Of a stretch of DNA of 64,000 nucleotides, positions 36,089 through 44,682 are shown piece by piece; position 1 is the stretch's first letter; each line of letters opens with the position of its first letter. Location of the stretch: the NCBI RefSeq assembly GCF_002280675.1, contig NZ_NCEN01000012.1, positions 1 to 64,000 on the forward strand, read 5' to 3'. The stretch comes from Novosphingobium sp. 32-60-15 (GTDB taxonomy: Bacteria > Pseudomonadota > Alphaproteobacteria > Sphingomonadales > Sphingomonadaceae). Under the pieces are notes generated by a model. That model was not told the DNA's origin. It saw only the letters and a list, made by a program, of their open reading frames with translations, and did no database searches. The translations under genes and the position numbers were made by a program.

Positions 36089-36160
36089 ATGAGAGCCGCT
36101 TAGGGTAATTGTGACGAGGCGTGAAGGTCTAGCGGTCGTATCTATGGCGCAGTCCGGCGA

Positions 36161-37219
36161 TCAGATTGGCGACCACGGCTTTGCGTCATCAGCATCCTCA
36201 ACCTCACCGGTCGGGCGTTCGGTGATCGTGGCTGCTGGCAAATGGCCCAGAACCGCATCAAGTAGCGCATCGATACCCTTGCCTGTTGCACCCGAGATCG
36301 GGAACACCATCTCCGCGCCTGCATCCAGCAATTCCTTGGTGAATGCCTGCACCAGTTCCTTGTCGACCAGATCGATCTTGTTCAGTGCAACCAAACGCGG
36401 CTTTTCACCCAAACCAGCGCCATAAGCTTCCAGTTCGCCTTCAACCACGTGCATGGCGTCAACCGGGTCAACATCGCTGTGGATATCAACCAGATGGATC
36501 AGCACACGGCAGCGTTCGATGTGGCCAAGGAAGCGATCGCCAATCCCTGCACCTTCTGCCGCGCCTTCGATCAGGCCCGGAATATCGGCCAAAACGAATT
36601 CACGGTTGCGATGCCGCACCACGCCCAATTGCGGGCGCAGCGTGGTGAACGCATATTCGCCGACTTTGGCCTTGGTGTTGGTGATCTGGTTGATGAAGGT
36701 TGATTTGCCTGCATTGGGCAAGCCGACAAGCCCCGCATCGGCCAGCAGTTTCAGCCGCAGCCAAACATACATTTCCTCACCCGGCCAGCCTGGGCCGCAC
36801 TGGCGCGGCGCACGGTTGGTCGATGATTTGTACGAAGCATTGCCGCGCCCACCGTCACCACCGCGCAAAAGCACTACGCGCTCGCCAACTTCGGTCAGGT
36901 CAAGCAGCACCGTCTCGCGATCATCGTCAAGCACTTGAGTACCAACGGGAACGCGGATCACAAGATCTTCACCGCCCGCGCCCGTGCGATTGGCGCCTGC
37001 GCCGCCCATGCCGCGCTGTGCCTTGAAATGCTGGGTATAGCGGAAGTCGATCAGCGTGTTCAAACCGGCCACAGCTTCGAACACGATGTCGCCACCCTTG
37101 CCGCCATTGCCGCCATTGGGGCCGCCGTATTCTTCATACTTTTCACGCCGAAAGCTGACTGCGCCCGGGCCACCCATGCCGGAACGGATGAAGATTTTTG
37201 CTTGGTCGAGAAAATGCAT
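36161..37219 (-). CDS. obgE: Obg-family GTPase
   Basis: The 352-residue protein has the glycine-rich Obg N-terminal fold (MHFLDQAKIFIRSGMGG and the GGxGGxGG repeats at 30-90) and a central GTPase domain with G1 GLPNAGKST, G3 DIPGL and G4 NKID. The C-terminal extension of the E. coli type is absent, so it is the short CgtA-like form. It binds the 50S subunit and links ribosome maturation to growth state. rplU and rpmA, usual upstream neighbours, are not adjacent here; a 258-base gap precedes it. Confidence 0.94.
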   Translation of the reverse strand: MHFLDQAKIFIRSGMGGPGAVSFRREKYEEYGGPNGGNGGKGGDIVFEAVAGLNTLIDFRYTQHFKAQRGMGGAGANRTGAGGEDLVIRVPVGTQVLDDDRETVLLDLTEVGERVVLLRGGDGGRGNASYKSSTNRAPRQCGPGWPGEEMYVWLRLKLLADAGLVGLPNAGKSTFINQITNTKAKVGEYAFTTLRPQLGVVRHRNREFVLADIPGLIEGAAEGAGIGDRFLGHIERCRVLIHLVDIHSDVDPVDAMHVVEGELEAYGAGLGEKPRLVALNKIDLVDKELVQAFTKELLDAGAEMVFPISGATGKGIDALLDAVLGHLPAATITERPTGEVEDADDAKPWSPI

Positions 37220-37405
37220 GACGGGTTACTGATCCAACAACAGGCCCGAAAAAACTGCCAAAGCGAATGTTGCCGACAGAAAGAAACCGCGCAAGGCCTG
37301 CTTGAAACATGCGGTTCTGTTAATGCCTGACGGAGCCAACGGGGTTGCCCCCAAATTTACGCTATGGTCCCGTTACCGGCATTATTTCCAACGACAAATG
37401 CCGTC

Positions 37406-37434
37406 AGAGGCGCTGCCCATAGCGCAGCGCCTCT
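37406..37434 (-). terminator. Strong hairpin after the polyproline lipoprotein gene
   Basis: An 11-bp perfect stem, AGAGGCGCTGC with GCAGCGCCTCT, encloses a seven-base loop at 37417-37423. It lies 44 bases past the lipoprotein stop in the minus direction. A T run is missing on both sides, so it may be a Rho-dependent or stabilising end. Confidence 0.55.
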
Positions 37435-37477
37435 GTTGTGACCAGACTGATTCTTAATCGATCAAGTCGAAGGAGCC

Positions 37478-38206
37478 TCAGCTTCCGCCGGCACCGGACG
37501 TCGGACCAGCGGGGCGGGTTGCCGAAATATAGGGCGGTGCGGCCGAGACAGACGTCCCATAACGCGCTTCCCATTGCGCTAGGTCATTGCGGTAAGCCTC
37601 GTACCGGCGATAGAAATCGTCGAATACAACCTCGATGCTCGGCAGGCTGCGAACGGCAAACGGCTCTAGCTCGGCCGATTTTATCGCCATACCATCCAGC
37701 ATGACCGCGTTCACGGCATCACAAAAATCGGTCAGCGTGGGCGGCAATGCGTAATGGTTGTAGACCGACGTGATATAGCTTTCGCGGGGCGCAATGTACT
37801 TTGCACCGTACCGTGTCTTGAACTCGGCATCGAGCTTCTTGTTGTATGCATTCAGTGTCTTGGCATGCGTCGTCAGGAAAGCTTTGTAACGTGGCAAGAT
37901 GTCAACATGCTTTGGCGAGCTGCAGTTAAGCGCAGCCACATTATAGGCCGACCGCAAGTTCCACACGATCTGCGTGTTCGAAATGTCGCGATTGATCGAT
38001 CTGCGCAAACCGCTCGCATCAGCGGGCGGAAGATAGATATTCCCGGAGGCCCCGTTTGGCGGCATCGGCTTTGGCGGAATTGCCACAACTTTGGGCGGCG
38101 GCGGCGGCGGTGGTGGTGGGGGAGCCTTCGGCGCGCAAGATGCCAAGCCAATGGCCAGCGCTGATACCATGAGTGATGGCGCTATCGCGCGCCGGATACA
38201 AAGCAT
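37478..38206 (-). CDS. Polyproline lipoprotein of unknown function
   Basis: A 242-residue lipoprotein with lipobox LASC (Cys24), then a run of ten prolines and a KVVAIPPKPMPP linker. The folded part from about residue 50 is helical, containing YKAFLTTHAKTLNAYNKKLD and Cys near the middle (LNCSSPKHV and FCDAV), and ends in an Ala/Gly-rich tail. ATG 38206 follows a GGGGAAA. The polyproline may be a spacer to reach through the periplasm. No family was recognised. It is flanked by terminators on both sides, so it is a single-gene unit. Confidence 0.75.
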   Translation of the reverse strand: MLCIRRAIAPSLMVSALAIGLASCAPKAPPPPPPPPPPKVVAIPPKPMPPNGASGNIYLPPADASGLRRSINRDISNTQIVWNLRSAYNVAALNCSSPKHVDILPRYKAFLTTHAKTLNAYNKKLDAEFKTRYGAKYIAPRESYITSVYNHYALPPTLTDFCDAVNAVMLDGMAIKSAELEPFAVRSLPSIEVVFDDFYRRYEAYRNDLAQWEARYGTSVSAAPPYISATRPAGPTSGAGGS

Positions 38207-38234
38207 TGGCGTTTCCCCAGATGATCCCGTTGGT

Positions 38235-38267
38235 CCAAGAACTTTCCGATTTGCAATCGGAACTTGG
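38235..38267. repeat. Interrupted palindrome in the lipoprotein gene upstream region
   Basis: TTCCGATT and AATCGGAA form a perfect eight-pair inverted repeat around TGC, and flanking CCAAG and CTTGG extend it with a small bulge. Its position, 29 bases before ATG 38206 in the leader, suits a repressor site or an mRNA stem-loop. Confidence 0.5.
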
Positions 38268-38340
38268 GCCCCGGATCCTTTCTGCAAGCTTAAAAAAATC
38301 CCTTAGCGCGACTGGAGCGCCAGAAGAAAGCCCTAGACGC

Positions 38341-38373
38341 AAAAAACCCGACGAACCGAAGGCCCGCCGGGTT
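38341..38373 (-). terminator. Rho-independent terminator after the BI-1 gene
   Basis: On the minus strand 13 pairs (several G-U) form around a TTCG loop, from AACCCGG to the matching CGGGTT, followed by TTTTTT. It follows the stop at 38399 by about 25 bases. Confidence 0.85.
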
Positions 38374-38398
38374 ATTGTTTGCGATCAGTTGAGCAAGA

Positions 38399-39142
38399 TC
38401 AGCGACGCTCACCCATGAACTGCAGCAGGAACTGGAACATGTTGATGAAGTCGAGATAGAGGCTGAGCGCGCCAAGAACGACGGCCTTGCCTGCGAACTC
38501 TGTGCCCGCAACGTGAGCGTACTGTTCCTTGAGGCGCTGCGTATCATAGGCGGTGAGGCCTGCGAAGATCAGAACGCCAAGGAAGCTGATGGCCCAACCC
38601 AGACCGGACGACTTCAGGAATATATTGAGCAGCGAAGCGATCAGCAGGCCGAAAACACCCATGATCAGGAAGCTACCCATACCGGACAGGTCCTTCTTGG
38701 TGGTGTAGCCATACAAGCTCAGGCCGGCGAATGCACCTGCGGTTGCGAAGAAGGTGGTTGCGATTGAGGCGCCGGTGTAAACCAGAAAGATGGTCGACAT
38801 CGACAGGCCCATCGCCACGGCAAAGCCCCAGAACATGCCCTGCAAGGCCGTAGTGGAGAATTTGTTTGCGCCAAAGCTCATGAACAATACGAAGGCCAGA
38901 GGTGCAAGCATTACCAGCCACATCAGCGGCGTGCCGGCAACAGCCTGGGTCATGCCCGAAGTTACTGCCATCAGCGCAACAATGCCTGAAAGCATGACAC
39001 CCGAGGCCATGTAATTATAGATCGACAGCATGTGACGACGCAGACCCGCGTCGAACACTTCGCCGCGAGTTGACGTGCCGGAAAGGCTCGGAGACGCGCC
39101 GAAGCCCCTTCCGGTGGGCTGAGGGTCGTTCCAATTTGCCAT
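38399..39142 (-). CDS. Bax inhibitor-1 / YccA family membrane protein
   Basis: A 247-residue protein with seven hydrophobic helices. Family-typical segments are LRRHMLSIYNYMASGVMLSG, PLMWLVMLAPLAFVLFMSFG, FAGLTAYDTQRLKEQY (with the conserved Asp pair region) and LGALSLYLDFINMFQFLL. BI-1 proteins form a pH-sensitive calcium leak in eukaryotes; the bacterial role is not established. ATG 39142 follows GGAGC. The gene is monocistronic, with a terminator after it. Confidence 0.9.
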   Translation of the reverse strand: MANWNDPQPTGRGFGASPSLSGTSTRGEVFDAGLRRHMLSIYNYMASGVMLSGIVALMAVTSGMTQAVAGTPLMWLVMLAPLAFVLFMSFGANKFSTTALQGMFWGFAVAMGLSMSTIFLVYTGASIATTFFATAGAFAGLSLYGYTTKKDLSGMGSFLIMGVFGLLIASLLNIFLKSSGLGWAISFLGVLIFAGLTAYDTQRLKEQYAHVAGTEFAGKAVVLGALSLYLDFINMFQFLLQFMGERR

Positions 39143-39265
39143 TTTCAAAGCTCCGTTCTGTGACCCCAATGGCCACGTAGTGCGAATATCGGCATAGTAT
39201 CGCGCGGTTTCAAGCGAAACCAGCAGAATCGGACCACAATGATTTGTAACGAATTGTTGCGGAGT

Positions 39266-40072
39266 TTAGCTGCGCGCCCGCGCCTGCTCTGTCATTTCGG
39301 CGCTTCGGTCCCGCGCGCCGCGCAAAGTATCCTCCATCAACAGCGCCAAACGGCGGTCTGCATCAAGGATATCGATGCCTACTTGCGTTACCCCACCTGG
39401 GCTGGCGACGCGGCGCGCCAATTCACCCGGCGAATGTTCGGACGCTGCGGCCAGCATGGCGGCCCCTTCAACCATCGACAAGGCCAAGCGGTCTGCTTGC
39501 GCGCGGGGCAGGCCCAACGCAGCAGCCCCTTCAGCCAAAGCATCGATAAAGCGATAGACGAATGCTGGCCCGGAACCTGCCAGCGCAGTCACGAGATCCA
39601 TCTGATTTTCGCGGTCAAGCCACTCTGCCTGACCCAGCGGCGCCATCAGCGCATCTGTCTGCTCCCGCGCTGTACCGTCGGCATCGCCAAACAGCGCAAT
39701 GGGCGATTTGCCCAGGGCCGCAGCCAAATTGGGCATCACCCGCACGATGGCCTTGGCAGCCGGAAACGCACTGCGCAAAGTGCCAAGATCAACGCCTGCA
39801 AGGATCGAAAGCAAAAGCGTTTCAGGGCCAACAAACGGCAGCACCATCGCCGCAGCATCAGGCAACTGTTGTGGCTTGAACCCGAGCAGCACCACATCAA
39901 ACGCCGCCTCACCGGCAGGCGCTGCATCCAGCAAGCGCAGGCCTTCCGGCGCGGATTTCAAATAGGGATCGACGACCGTAAAACTTTCGGGCGCAACGCC
40001 ACTGTCGAGCCAGCCCTTCAGCATGGCCCCACCCATATTGCCGCAGCCGAACTGGAGAAGCGTCATAGCCAT
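39266..40072 (-). CDS. proC: Pyrroline-5-carboxylate reductase
   Basis: The 268-residue enzyme reduces 1-pyrroline-5-carboxylate to proline with NAD(P)H. It has the dinucleotide site FGCGNMGGAMLKGW at the N-terminus and the helical C-terminal motif GSGPAFVYRFIDALAEGA with VASPGGVT near the active site. Six bases separate it from the YbjN gene, which is co-transcribed with it. proB lies about 3.2 kb downstream but not in the same operon. Length and motifs are complete. Confidence 0.92.
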   Translation of the reverse strand: MAMTLLQFGCGNMGGAMLKGWLDSGVAPESFTVVDPYLKSAPEGLRLLDAAPAGEAAFDVVLLGFKPQQLPDAAAMVLPFVGPETLLLSILAGVDLGTLRSAFPAAKAIVRVMPNLAAALGKSPIALFGDADGTAREQTDALMAPLGQAEWLDRENQMDLVTALAGSGPAFVYRFIDALAEGAAALGLPRAQADRLALSMVEGAAMLAAASEHSPGELARRVASPGGVTQVGIDILDADRRLALLMEDTLRGARDRSAEMTEQARARS

Positions 40073-40078
40073 CTGCGA

Positions 40079-40582
40079 TCAAGCCTCGCCCGCTGCGTCA
40101 ACCATTGCACTCGTCAATGCCTCGGCCGGGCTCTTGTCGCCCCACAGCACGAACTGGAACGCTGGATAAAACCGGTCGCATTCATCAACCGCAGCTTCAA
40201 TCGCAGCTTGCGCCTGCCCCAAGCTCAACAACCCGTCATCGCCCAGCATCAGCCCATGCCGATATAGCAGCACCGAACCGTTGGACCAGATGTCAAAGTG
40301 GCCGATCCACACTTGTTCGTTGATCAGCGCCATCAGTTCGAAGACTACGCCTTTCTTGTCATCGGCAATGCGGATGTCGGGCAGACACAGGATCTGCAAT
40401 ACATGATCTTCGGCACGCCATATCGCGCGCACTTGGTAATTTGCCCATGACCCTTGAATTTCGCCGCTGACCTCGTCGTCCGAGACGAACTCGCAAGGCC
40501 AGCCGCGCGCCTCAAACAATGAGGCGATCATGTCGACCGGAGCCGCCTCATCGCGCTCATTGTCGTCATGGCCGGTCCGCAT
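40079..40582 (-). CDS. YbjN domain protein
   Basis: A 167-residue protein from ATG 40582, where AGGGGACG precedes. Its YbjN domain spans about 20-150, with ARGWPCEFV, GSWANYQVRAIW, LQILCLPDIR and VFELMALINEQVWIGHFD, typical of the family, which resembles the type III secretion chaperone fold. The family has regulatory roles in Escherichia coli but no defined biochemical activity. It sits 6 bases upstream of proC in the same direction. Confidence 0.8.
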   Translation of the reverse strand: MRTGHDDNERDEAAPVDMIASLFEARGWPCEFVSDDEVSGEIQGSWANYQVRAIWRAEDHVLQILCLPDIRIADDKKGVVFELMALINEQVWIGHFDIWSNGSVLLYRHGLMLGDDGLLSLGQAQAAIEAAVDECDRFYPAFQFVLWGDKSPAEALTSAMVDAAGEA

Positions 40583-40783
40583 GGTACGTCCCCTGAACAC
40601 TCGATGGGTCTCCCCGGATGGTCGGCCCCCGGCAAGGCGATATGCCCGACCTGCCGTCACCCGCATCCATGACGGGTTCACCCCCTTATGGACAATGACC
40701 GGTTAACAGGCGGTTGGGCAAAACTCGATAACCCTGTGGGAAAGCTGTGGACAAGGCGTGAACACATCACGGTCATGCCCAAG

Positions 40784-42991
40784 TTACTTCAACGCGAGTG
40801 TATCCACGGCTTGCCCGGCAGGACTTGTCCATTGGTAAGATGCCACACCATCTTTGCTAAGCTTCGTGATGAAGTCTTGCGCTGAAGCTTCGCTTTCAAA
40901 CGGCCCCGTTAACAGACGGTAATTACTGCGCCATGGCGAAAGGTAGGGCTTACGGCCACGGAAAACCACCGGAGCTTCCTTCACTAACCGCCGCCATTCC
41001 TTGCCCATAACATCTTTGTTGGCACCGGTAAGCACCTGCACCCAGATCCGGCTCGGATGGCTTGGCGTTGCCTTTTTCGCTTTCGCGTCCTTGGCATCTT
41101 TTGCATCCTTGGCCGCCTTCTTGGGATCTTTGGCGGCGGTCTTGGCGTCTTTGGGGATGGCCTTTTCCGGTTCCTTGGCGCTGGTCCGCGAAACATCGGT
41201 AGGTCCATCGGGACGCTCGCCACGCGGATCAGCTTTGGGAGGCTTGGCCACCGGTTTGGGCGCGATTTTGGTAATGTCCACCGCTTCCACAGGAGCCTGA
41301 CGTTCTTCTGCAGGTGGCGTGAACGTCTTGAACAGGCTGGCAAAATCAGCAGGCCGGTCAGGCGCGGCGGTACTTGGGCTCACCGCCGTGGTCACCACAC
41401 CTGAAGGCACCGACGAAACGGCCTGCGGTGCTGCCGCTTCCACTTGCACCTGCTGGGATGGCGCAGGCGACGAAGCTACAGGTGATGCCGCAGCAACGGT
41501 CGTAGTCCCGCCCATCAACGCCAGATCAAACCCGGGCGCAGGAATTGGCGCGGCAGCCTTTAGCAAGGTTTCTGTCGGGCTTGTAACGGCAGCCGTCGGC
41601 GTTTCCGCCGTCGCAAGGCGAACAGGTGCTGGCTGGGGCTTGACTTGAACAGGCGCTGGAACTGGAGTCGGTGCCGCCGCCGGCGCCGGCGTTGGCGTTG
41701 GCGTCTGTATTGGAGCCTGCACTGGCGCTGACGTAACCTGTGTCCCAAACCCGCCTGTCGGCACCGGGACACTGGTTGATTGCGCAGGGCGGATCGCAGG
41801 AACTGCCGGGCGAGGCGCTCCGGGCGGAAGATCGAGCACGGACAAAACGCCCGTCCTTGCAGGCGGCGTCACAGCACGCGGCACTGGCACCGGAACAGCG
41901 GGCCGGATCGCAACGGTCTGCGCAGGCGGAAGTGGCGCTGCACTTTGCACCGTCGCTTTTGGTTGCATCGTTGAGATCATTGGCCTGACAGGCGTAGCCG
42001 ACGCAATCTGCTGCTCTTCACGCCCCGGACGACGGCGCTTTTCACGGCTTGGCTTGGACGAACCTGCCGCCGGGCCAAGCGCAGTTCCCGATGGAATCAA
42101 GCCTGCTTCGGCCATGCGCGGACGACGCGGATTGAGCGCTGTATATTGCACAATCCCCGGATCATCGCGGCCAATATCAGCAGCCCTTGGAAAGCGCCCG
42201 AAGTTTGCTGCCGCTGCCTGCTGCGCCGGGGTCAAGCGCGGCATATACCGCAAATAGGGTGCAATTCCGGCAGCCAAATCCTGCGGCATAGACGCATAAG
42301 CAACCGCGACGGCTTCATCCGGCCCGCCCGTAACCGCCATCACGAATGTGCGGGTCCGCCAGGTTGGCCGATCTTGCCGGTTGATAAGCGGCGCGATCAG
42401 CGCCTCTGCTCCGCGGCGGTCACCTGAAATCGCAAGGCTCAACGCATAGCGACGCGTTGTTTCATCGTCAGGCCCCTTGCTCAACGCAACAGGGTACCAG
42501 CGTTGTGCACGGCCATTATCGCCGACAAGATCATAAGCCAGTGCACGGTCTGCAGCCATGGCCGCCGTATCCGCTCCGGCTCGCTCAGCCTCATCAAAGG
42601 CACGAACAGCCTCAACCGGATTTTCAGCCACAAGATAGGCCTTGCCCATCAGCATCTTTGAACGGGAATTGCCCGGCTGAAGTTCGTTCGCCCGCGTCAG
42701 AAATCCGATTGCTGCATCACTATCACCCAACCGGAGAGCAGCTTCCGCAGCATCATAGAGCGCTGAAACATTGCGCGGATCGGCGGCCAAACGGGCAAGC
42801 GCTGCGTTCAATTCACGGCTGGCACTGGGCGCTGTGGATTGCACCACCGGGCGCGAAACCGTGACAGGACCATCGGGATTGTCATCGACTTGGGCCAATG
42901 CCGCGGGCGCCACTGCCGCCAAGAGCAGGGCCAGCGATAGCCTGTAGCCTGAGGCTGCAAGGCCTGGCGCGCATGTAAAACGAATCGTCAT
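40784..42991 (-). CDS. TPR and SPOR domain protein
   Basis: A 735-residue secreted or periplasmic protein. A signal peptide ends APAALAQ, TPR-like repeats cover about 55-240, and a Pro/Ala/Val-rich linker of over 300 residues follows. A Lys/Asp/Ala-rich stretch (KDPKKAAKDAKDAKDAKAKK) comes before a C-terminal SPOR domain (about 655-735, IWVQVLTGANKDVMGKEWRRL). SPOR domains bind glycan strands stripped of peptide at the septum. The gene follows ftsZ directly, suggesting a division role with the dcw cluster. It would be the last gene of that array. Confidence 0.8.
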   Translation of the reverse strand: MTIRFTCAPGLAASGYRLSLALLLAAVAPAALAQVDDNPDGPVTVSRPVVQSTAPSASRELNAALARLAADPRNVSALYDAAEAALRLGDSDAAIGFLTRANELQPGNSRSKMLMGKAYLVAENPVEAVRAFDEAERAGADTAAMAADRALAYDLVGDNGRAQRWYPVALSKGPDDETTRRYALSLAISGDRRGAEALIAPLINRQDRPTWRTRTFVMAVTGGPDEAVAVAYASMPQDLAAGIAPYLRYMPRLTPAQQAAAANFGRFPRAADIGRDDPGIVQYTALNPRRPRMAEAGLIPSGTALGPAAGSSKPSREKRRRPGREEQQIASATPVRPMISTMQPKATVQSAAPLPPAQTVAIRPAVPVPVPRAVTPPARTGVLSVLDLPPGAPRPAVPAIRPAQSTSVPVPTGGFGTQVTSAPVQAPIQTPTPTPAPAAAPTPVPAPVQVKPQPAPVRLATAETPTAAVTSPTETLLKAAAPIPAPGFDLALMGGTTTVAAASPVASSPAPSQQVQVEAAAPQAVSSVPSGVVTTAVSPSTAAPDRPADFASLFKTFTPPAEERQAPVEAVDITKIAPKPVAKPPKADPRGERPDGPTDVSRTSAKEPEKAIPKDAKTAAKDPKKAAKDAKDAKDAKAKKATPSHPSRIWVQVLTGANKDVMGKEWRRLVKEAPVVFRGRKPYLSPWRSNYRLLTGPFESEASAQDFITKLSKDGVASYQWTSPAGQAVDTLALK

Positions 42992-43019
42992 CCAGCAGCG
43001 CTCATACAGACCTGAATAT

Positions 43020-43049
43020 GAAGCGGCGGCAACAACGGGCCGCCGCTTC
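43020..43049 (-). terminator. Hairpin after ftsZ
   Basis: GAAGCGGCGGC and GCCGCCGCTTC pair over 11 bases with an eight-base loop, 9 to 38 bases past the ftsZ stop. It has no T run, so read-through into the SPOR gene remains possible. Confidence 0.5.
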
Positions 43050-43057
43050 GATAAGAC

Positions 43058-44506
43058 TTACTGGTTGTTCTGACGGCCAAGAAAGCGCGGGATATTCAAC
43101 GCGCTGCCGTCATCACCGTCATCGTCATCGCGATTTCCGCGTGACAAGTTGGCCATACGTTCAAACAGGGTGCTTCCCCCGCCAGCAGGTTTGGGAACCG
43201 GTTCTTCCATCGGCTGACCAAGGCGTGGCATCGCCGGTTCAGCAAATGGCGCTTGTTCCGCCGGTGCTTCAAGCCCGCCAAGCAGCAGTTCATCAGCCTG
43301 CGATTCGGCTGGTGCTTCCTGCGCTTCTGACAGGTTGAGGGTCATATCGTAGTCCTGCGGCTGCGCGGCCACTGGCTGTGTTTGATCAACAGGCGGTGCA
43401 AAGCCGGGCTGCGGTGCAGGTTCTGTTGCAACAGGTGGCGGCGCGAATGTCGGCACTGTTGATGCTGATGCCGGCACTGCTGGCCCACGCGATGTGGACG
43501 GCATCGTCATTGGACGCGAGGCGACCTCTGCCTGTTCCGCGCTTTGTTCAATTCCGGTTGCGACAACCGATACGCGGATTTTGCCGTCAAGGTTGGGGTT
43601 AAACGCCGAACCCCAGATGATGTTGGCGTTTGGATCAACCAGTTCACGGATATGATTGGCCGCTTCGTCCACTTCGAGCAGTTTCATATCATCGCCACCG
43701 ATGATCGAAATGATGACGCCCTTTGCACCCTGCATCGACACGCCATCAAGCAGCGGGTTGGCAATAGCACGTTCAGCCGCTTCGAGCGCACGGTTCGGGC
43801 CTTCGCCTTCGCCTGTGCCCATCATCGCCTTGCCCATTTCGCCCATGACCGAACGCACGTCGGCAAAGTCGAGGTTGATCAGGCCGGGCATGACCATCAA
43901 ATCGGTAATCGAGCGTACACCCTGCTGCAGCACTTCGTCGGCAAGCTGGAAGGCTTCCTTGAAGGTCGTTTCCGCTTTTGCCACCAGGAACAGGTTCTGG
44001 TTGGGGATGACGATCAGCGTATCGACGTGCTTTTGCAACTCTTCGATGCCGCTTTCAGCCGCGCGCATGCGGCGCGTACCTTCAAACAGGAACGGCTTGG
44101 TCACGACGCCGACCGTCAACACGCCCTTGCGACGCGCGGCTTCGGCGATCACGGGCGCAGCGCCGGTGCCTGTGCCGCCGCCCATACCGGCAGCGATGAA
44201 CACCATGTGCACGCCTTCCAGCGAACGCTCAAGATCTTCGATCGTTTCTTCAGCGGCAGCACGGCCCACTTCCGGACGCGCACCCGCGCCAAGACCCTGG
44301 GTAATATCAGGGCCCAACTGGATACGGTTTTCCGCGATGGAATTGTTCAGCGCCTGCGCGTCTGTGTTGACGACGACAAAGTCGACGCCTTCGATCTTGG
44401 CGTTGATCATGTTCGCGATGGCATTGCCGCCCGCGCCGCCAACTCCGATCACCGTAATCCGGGGACGAAGTTCGTCAATTGCCGGCGGTCCGATGTTGAT
44501 GCTCAT
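43058..44506 (-). CDS. ftsZ: Cell division protein FtsZ
   Basis: The 482-residue tubulin homologue starts at ATG 44506 (GGAG upstream). GTP-binding motifs [14 protein letters not shown] and [13 protein letters not shown] are intact, as is [11 protein letters not shown] near the T7 loop. The conserved GTPase core ends near residue 330. A variable linker rich in Pro/Ala follows, then a C-terminal tail with [19 protein letters not shown], the FtsA/ZipA-binding peptide at the end. It polymerises into the Z ring at midcell. A regulatory region of 176 bases precedes it, giving ftsZ its own promoter. Confidence 0.97.
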   Translation of the reverse strand: MSINIGPPAIDELRPRITVIGVGGAGGNAIANMINAKIEGVDFVVVNTDAQALNNSIAENRIQLGPDITQGLGAGARPEVGRAAAEETIEDLERSLEGVHMVFIAAGMGGGTGTGAAPVIAEAARRKGVLTVGVVTKPFLFEGTRRMRAAESGIEELQKHVDTLIVIPNQNLFLVAKAETTFKEAFQLADEVLQQGVRSITDLMVMPGLINLDFADVRSVMGEMGKAMMGTGEGEGPNRALEAAERAIANPLLDGVSMQGAKGVIISIIGGDDMKLLEVDEAANHIRELVDPNANIIWGSAFNPNLDGKIRVSVVATGIEQSAEQAEVASRPMTMPSTSRGPAVPASASTVPTFAPPPVATEPAPQPGFAPPVDQTQPVAAQPQDYDMTLNLSEAQEAPAESQADELLLGGLEAPAEQAPFAEPAMPRLGQPMEEPVPKPAGGGSTLFERMANLSRGNRDDDDGDDGSALNIPRFLGRQNNQ

Positions 44507-44682
44507 TGTCGGTCTCCCAAACGGGTCAGTCATCCGCCGATCATGGCGTAACAAAATACTCTGTTAACCTCTGGCACAAGGAACGCCAACGAATCAAAGG
44601 CCGAACAACCTTTTCCACAGGTTGCAGCACTATGACTGCCGCAAATACTGCCATTTCCGTTGAGGAACCCCTGATAAGGCCC
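44507..44682 (-). promoter_or_regulatory. ftsZ promoter region with DnaA, GANTC and TTAA sites
   Basis: The gap between ftsA and ftsZ is the longest in the cluster. It holds TTTTCCACA at 44611-44619, a perfect match to the DnaA box TTWTNCACA, GAATC (a GANTC site) at 44591-44595, and GTTAACC at about 44563-44569, a CtrA-like half-site. In Caulobacter DnaA, CcrM/GcrA and CtrA regulate ftsZ. The promoter hexamers were not assigned. Confidence 0.6.

Noticed and set aside
38085..38120. G/C-rich repeat run in the lipoprotein gene
   Set aside because: It encodes the polyproline segment and is explained by the CCN codons, so it is not a separate repeat element.
39239..40267. Long plus-strand frame opposite proC and the YbjN gene
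   Set aside because: Shadow of the real genes; composition is rich in Arg/His/Gln and lacks domains.
40740..40756. DnaA-box-like TGTGGACAA upstream of the YbjN/proC and SPOR genes
   Set aside because: A single variant box without neighbours or AT-rich DNA gives no case for an origin or regulation.
43544..44551. Long plus-strand frames opposite ftsZ
   Set aside because: They run through the conserved FtsZ coding sequence and show no domain.
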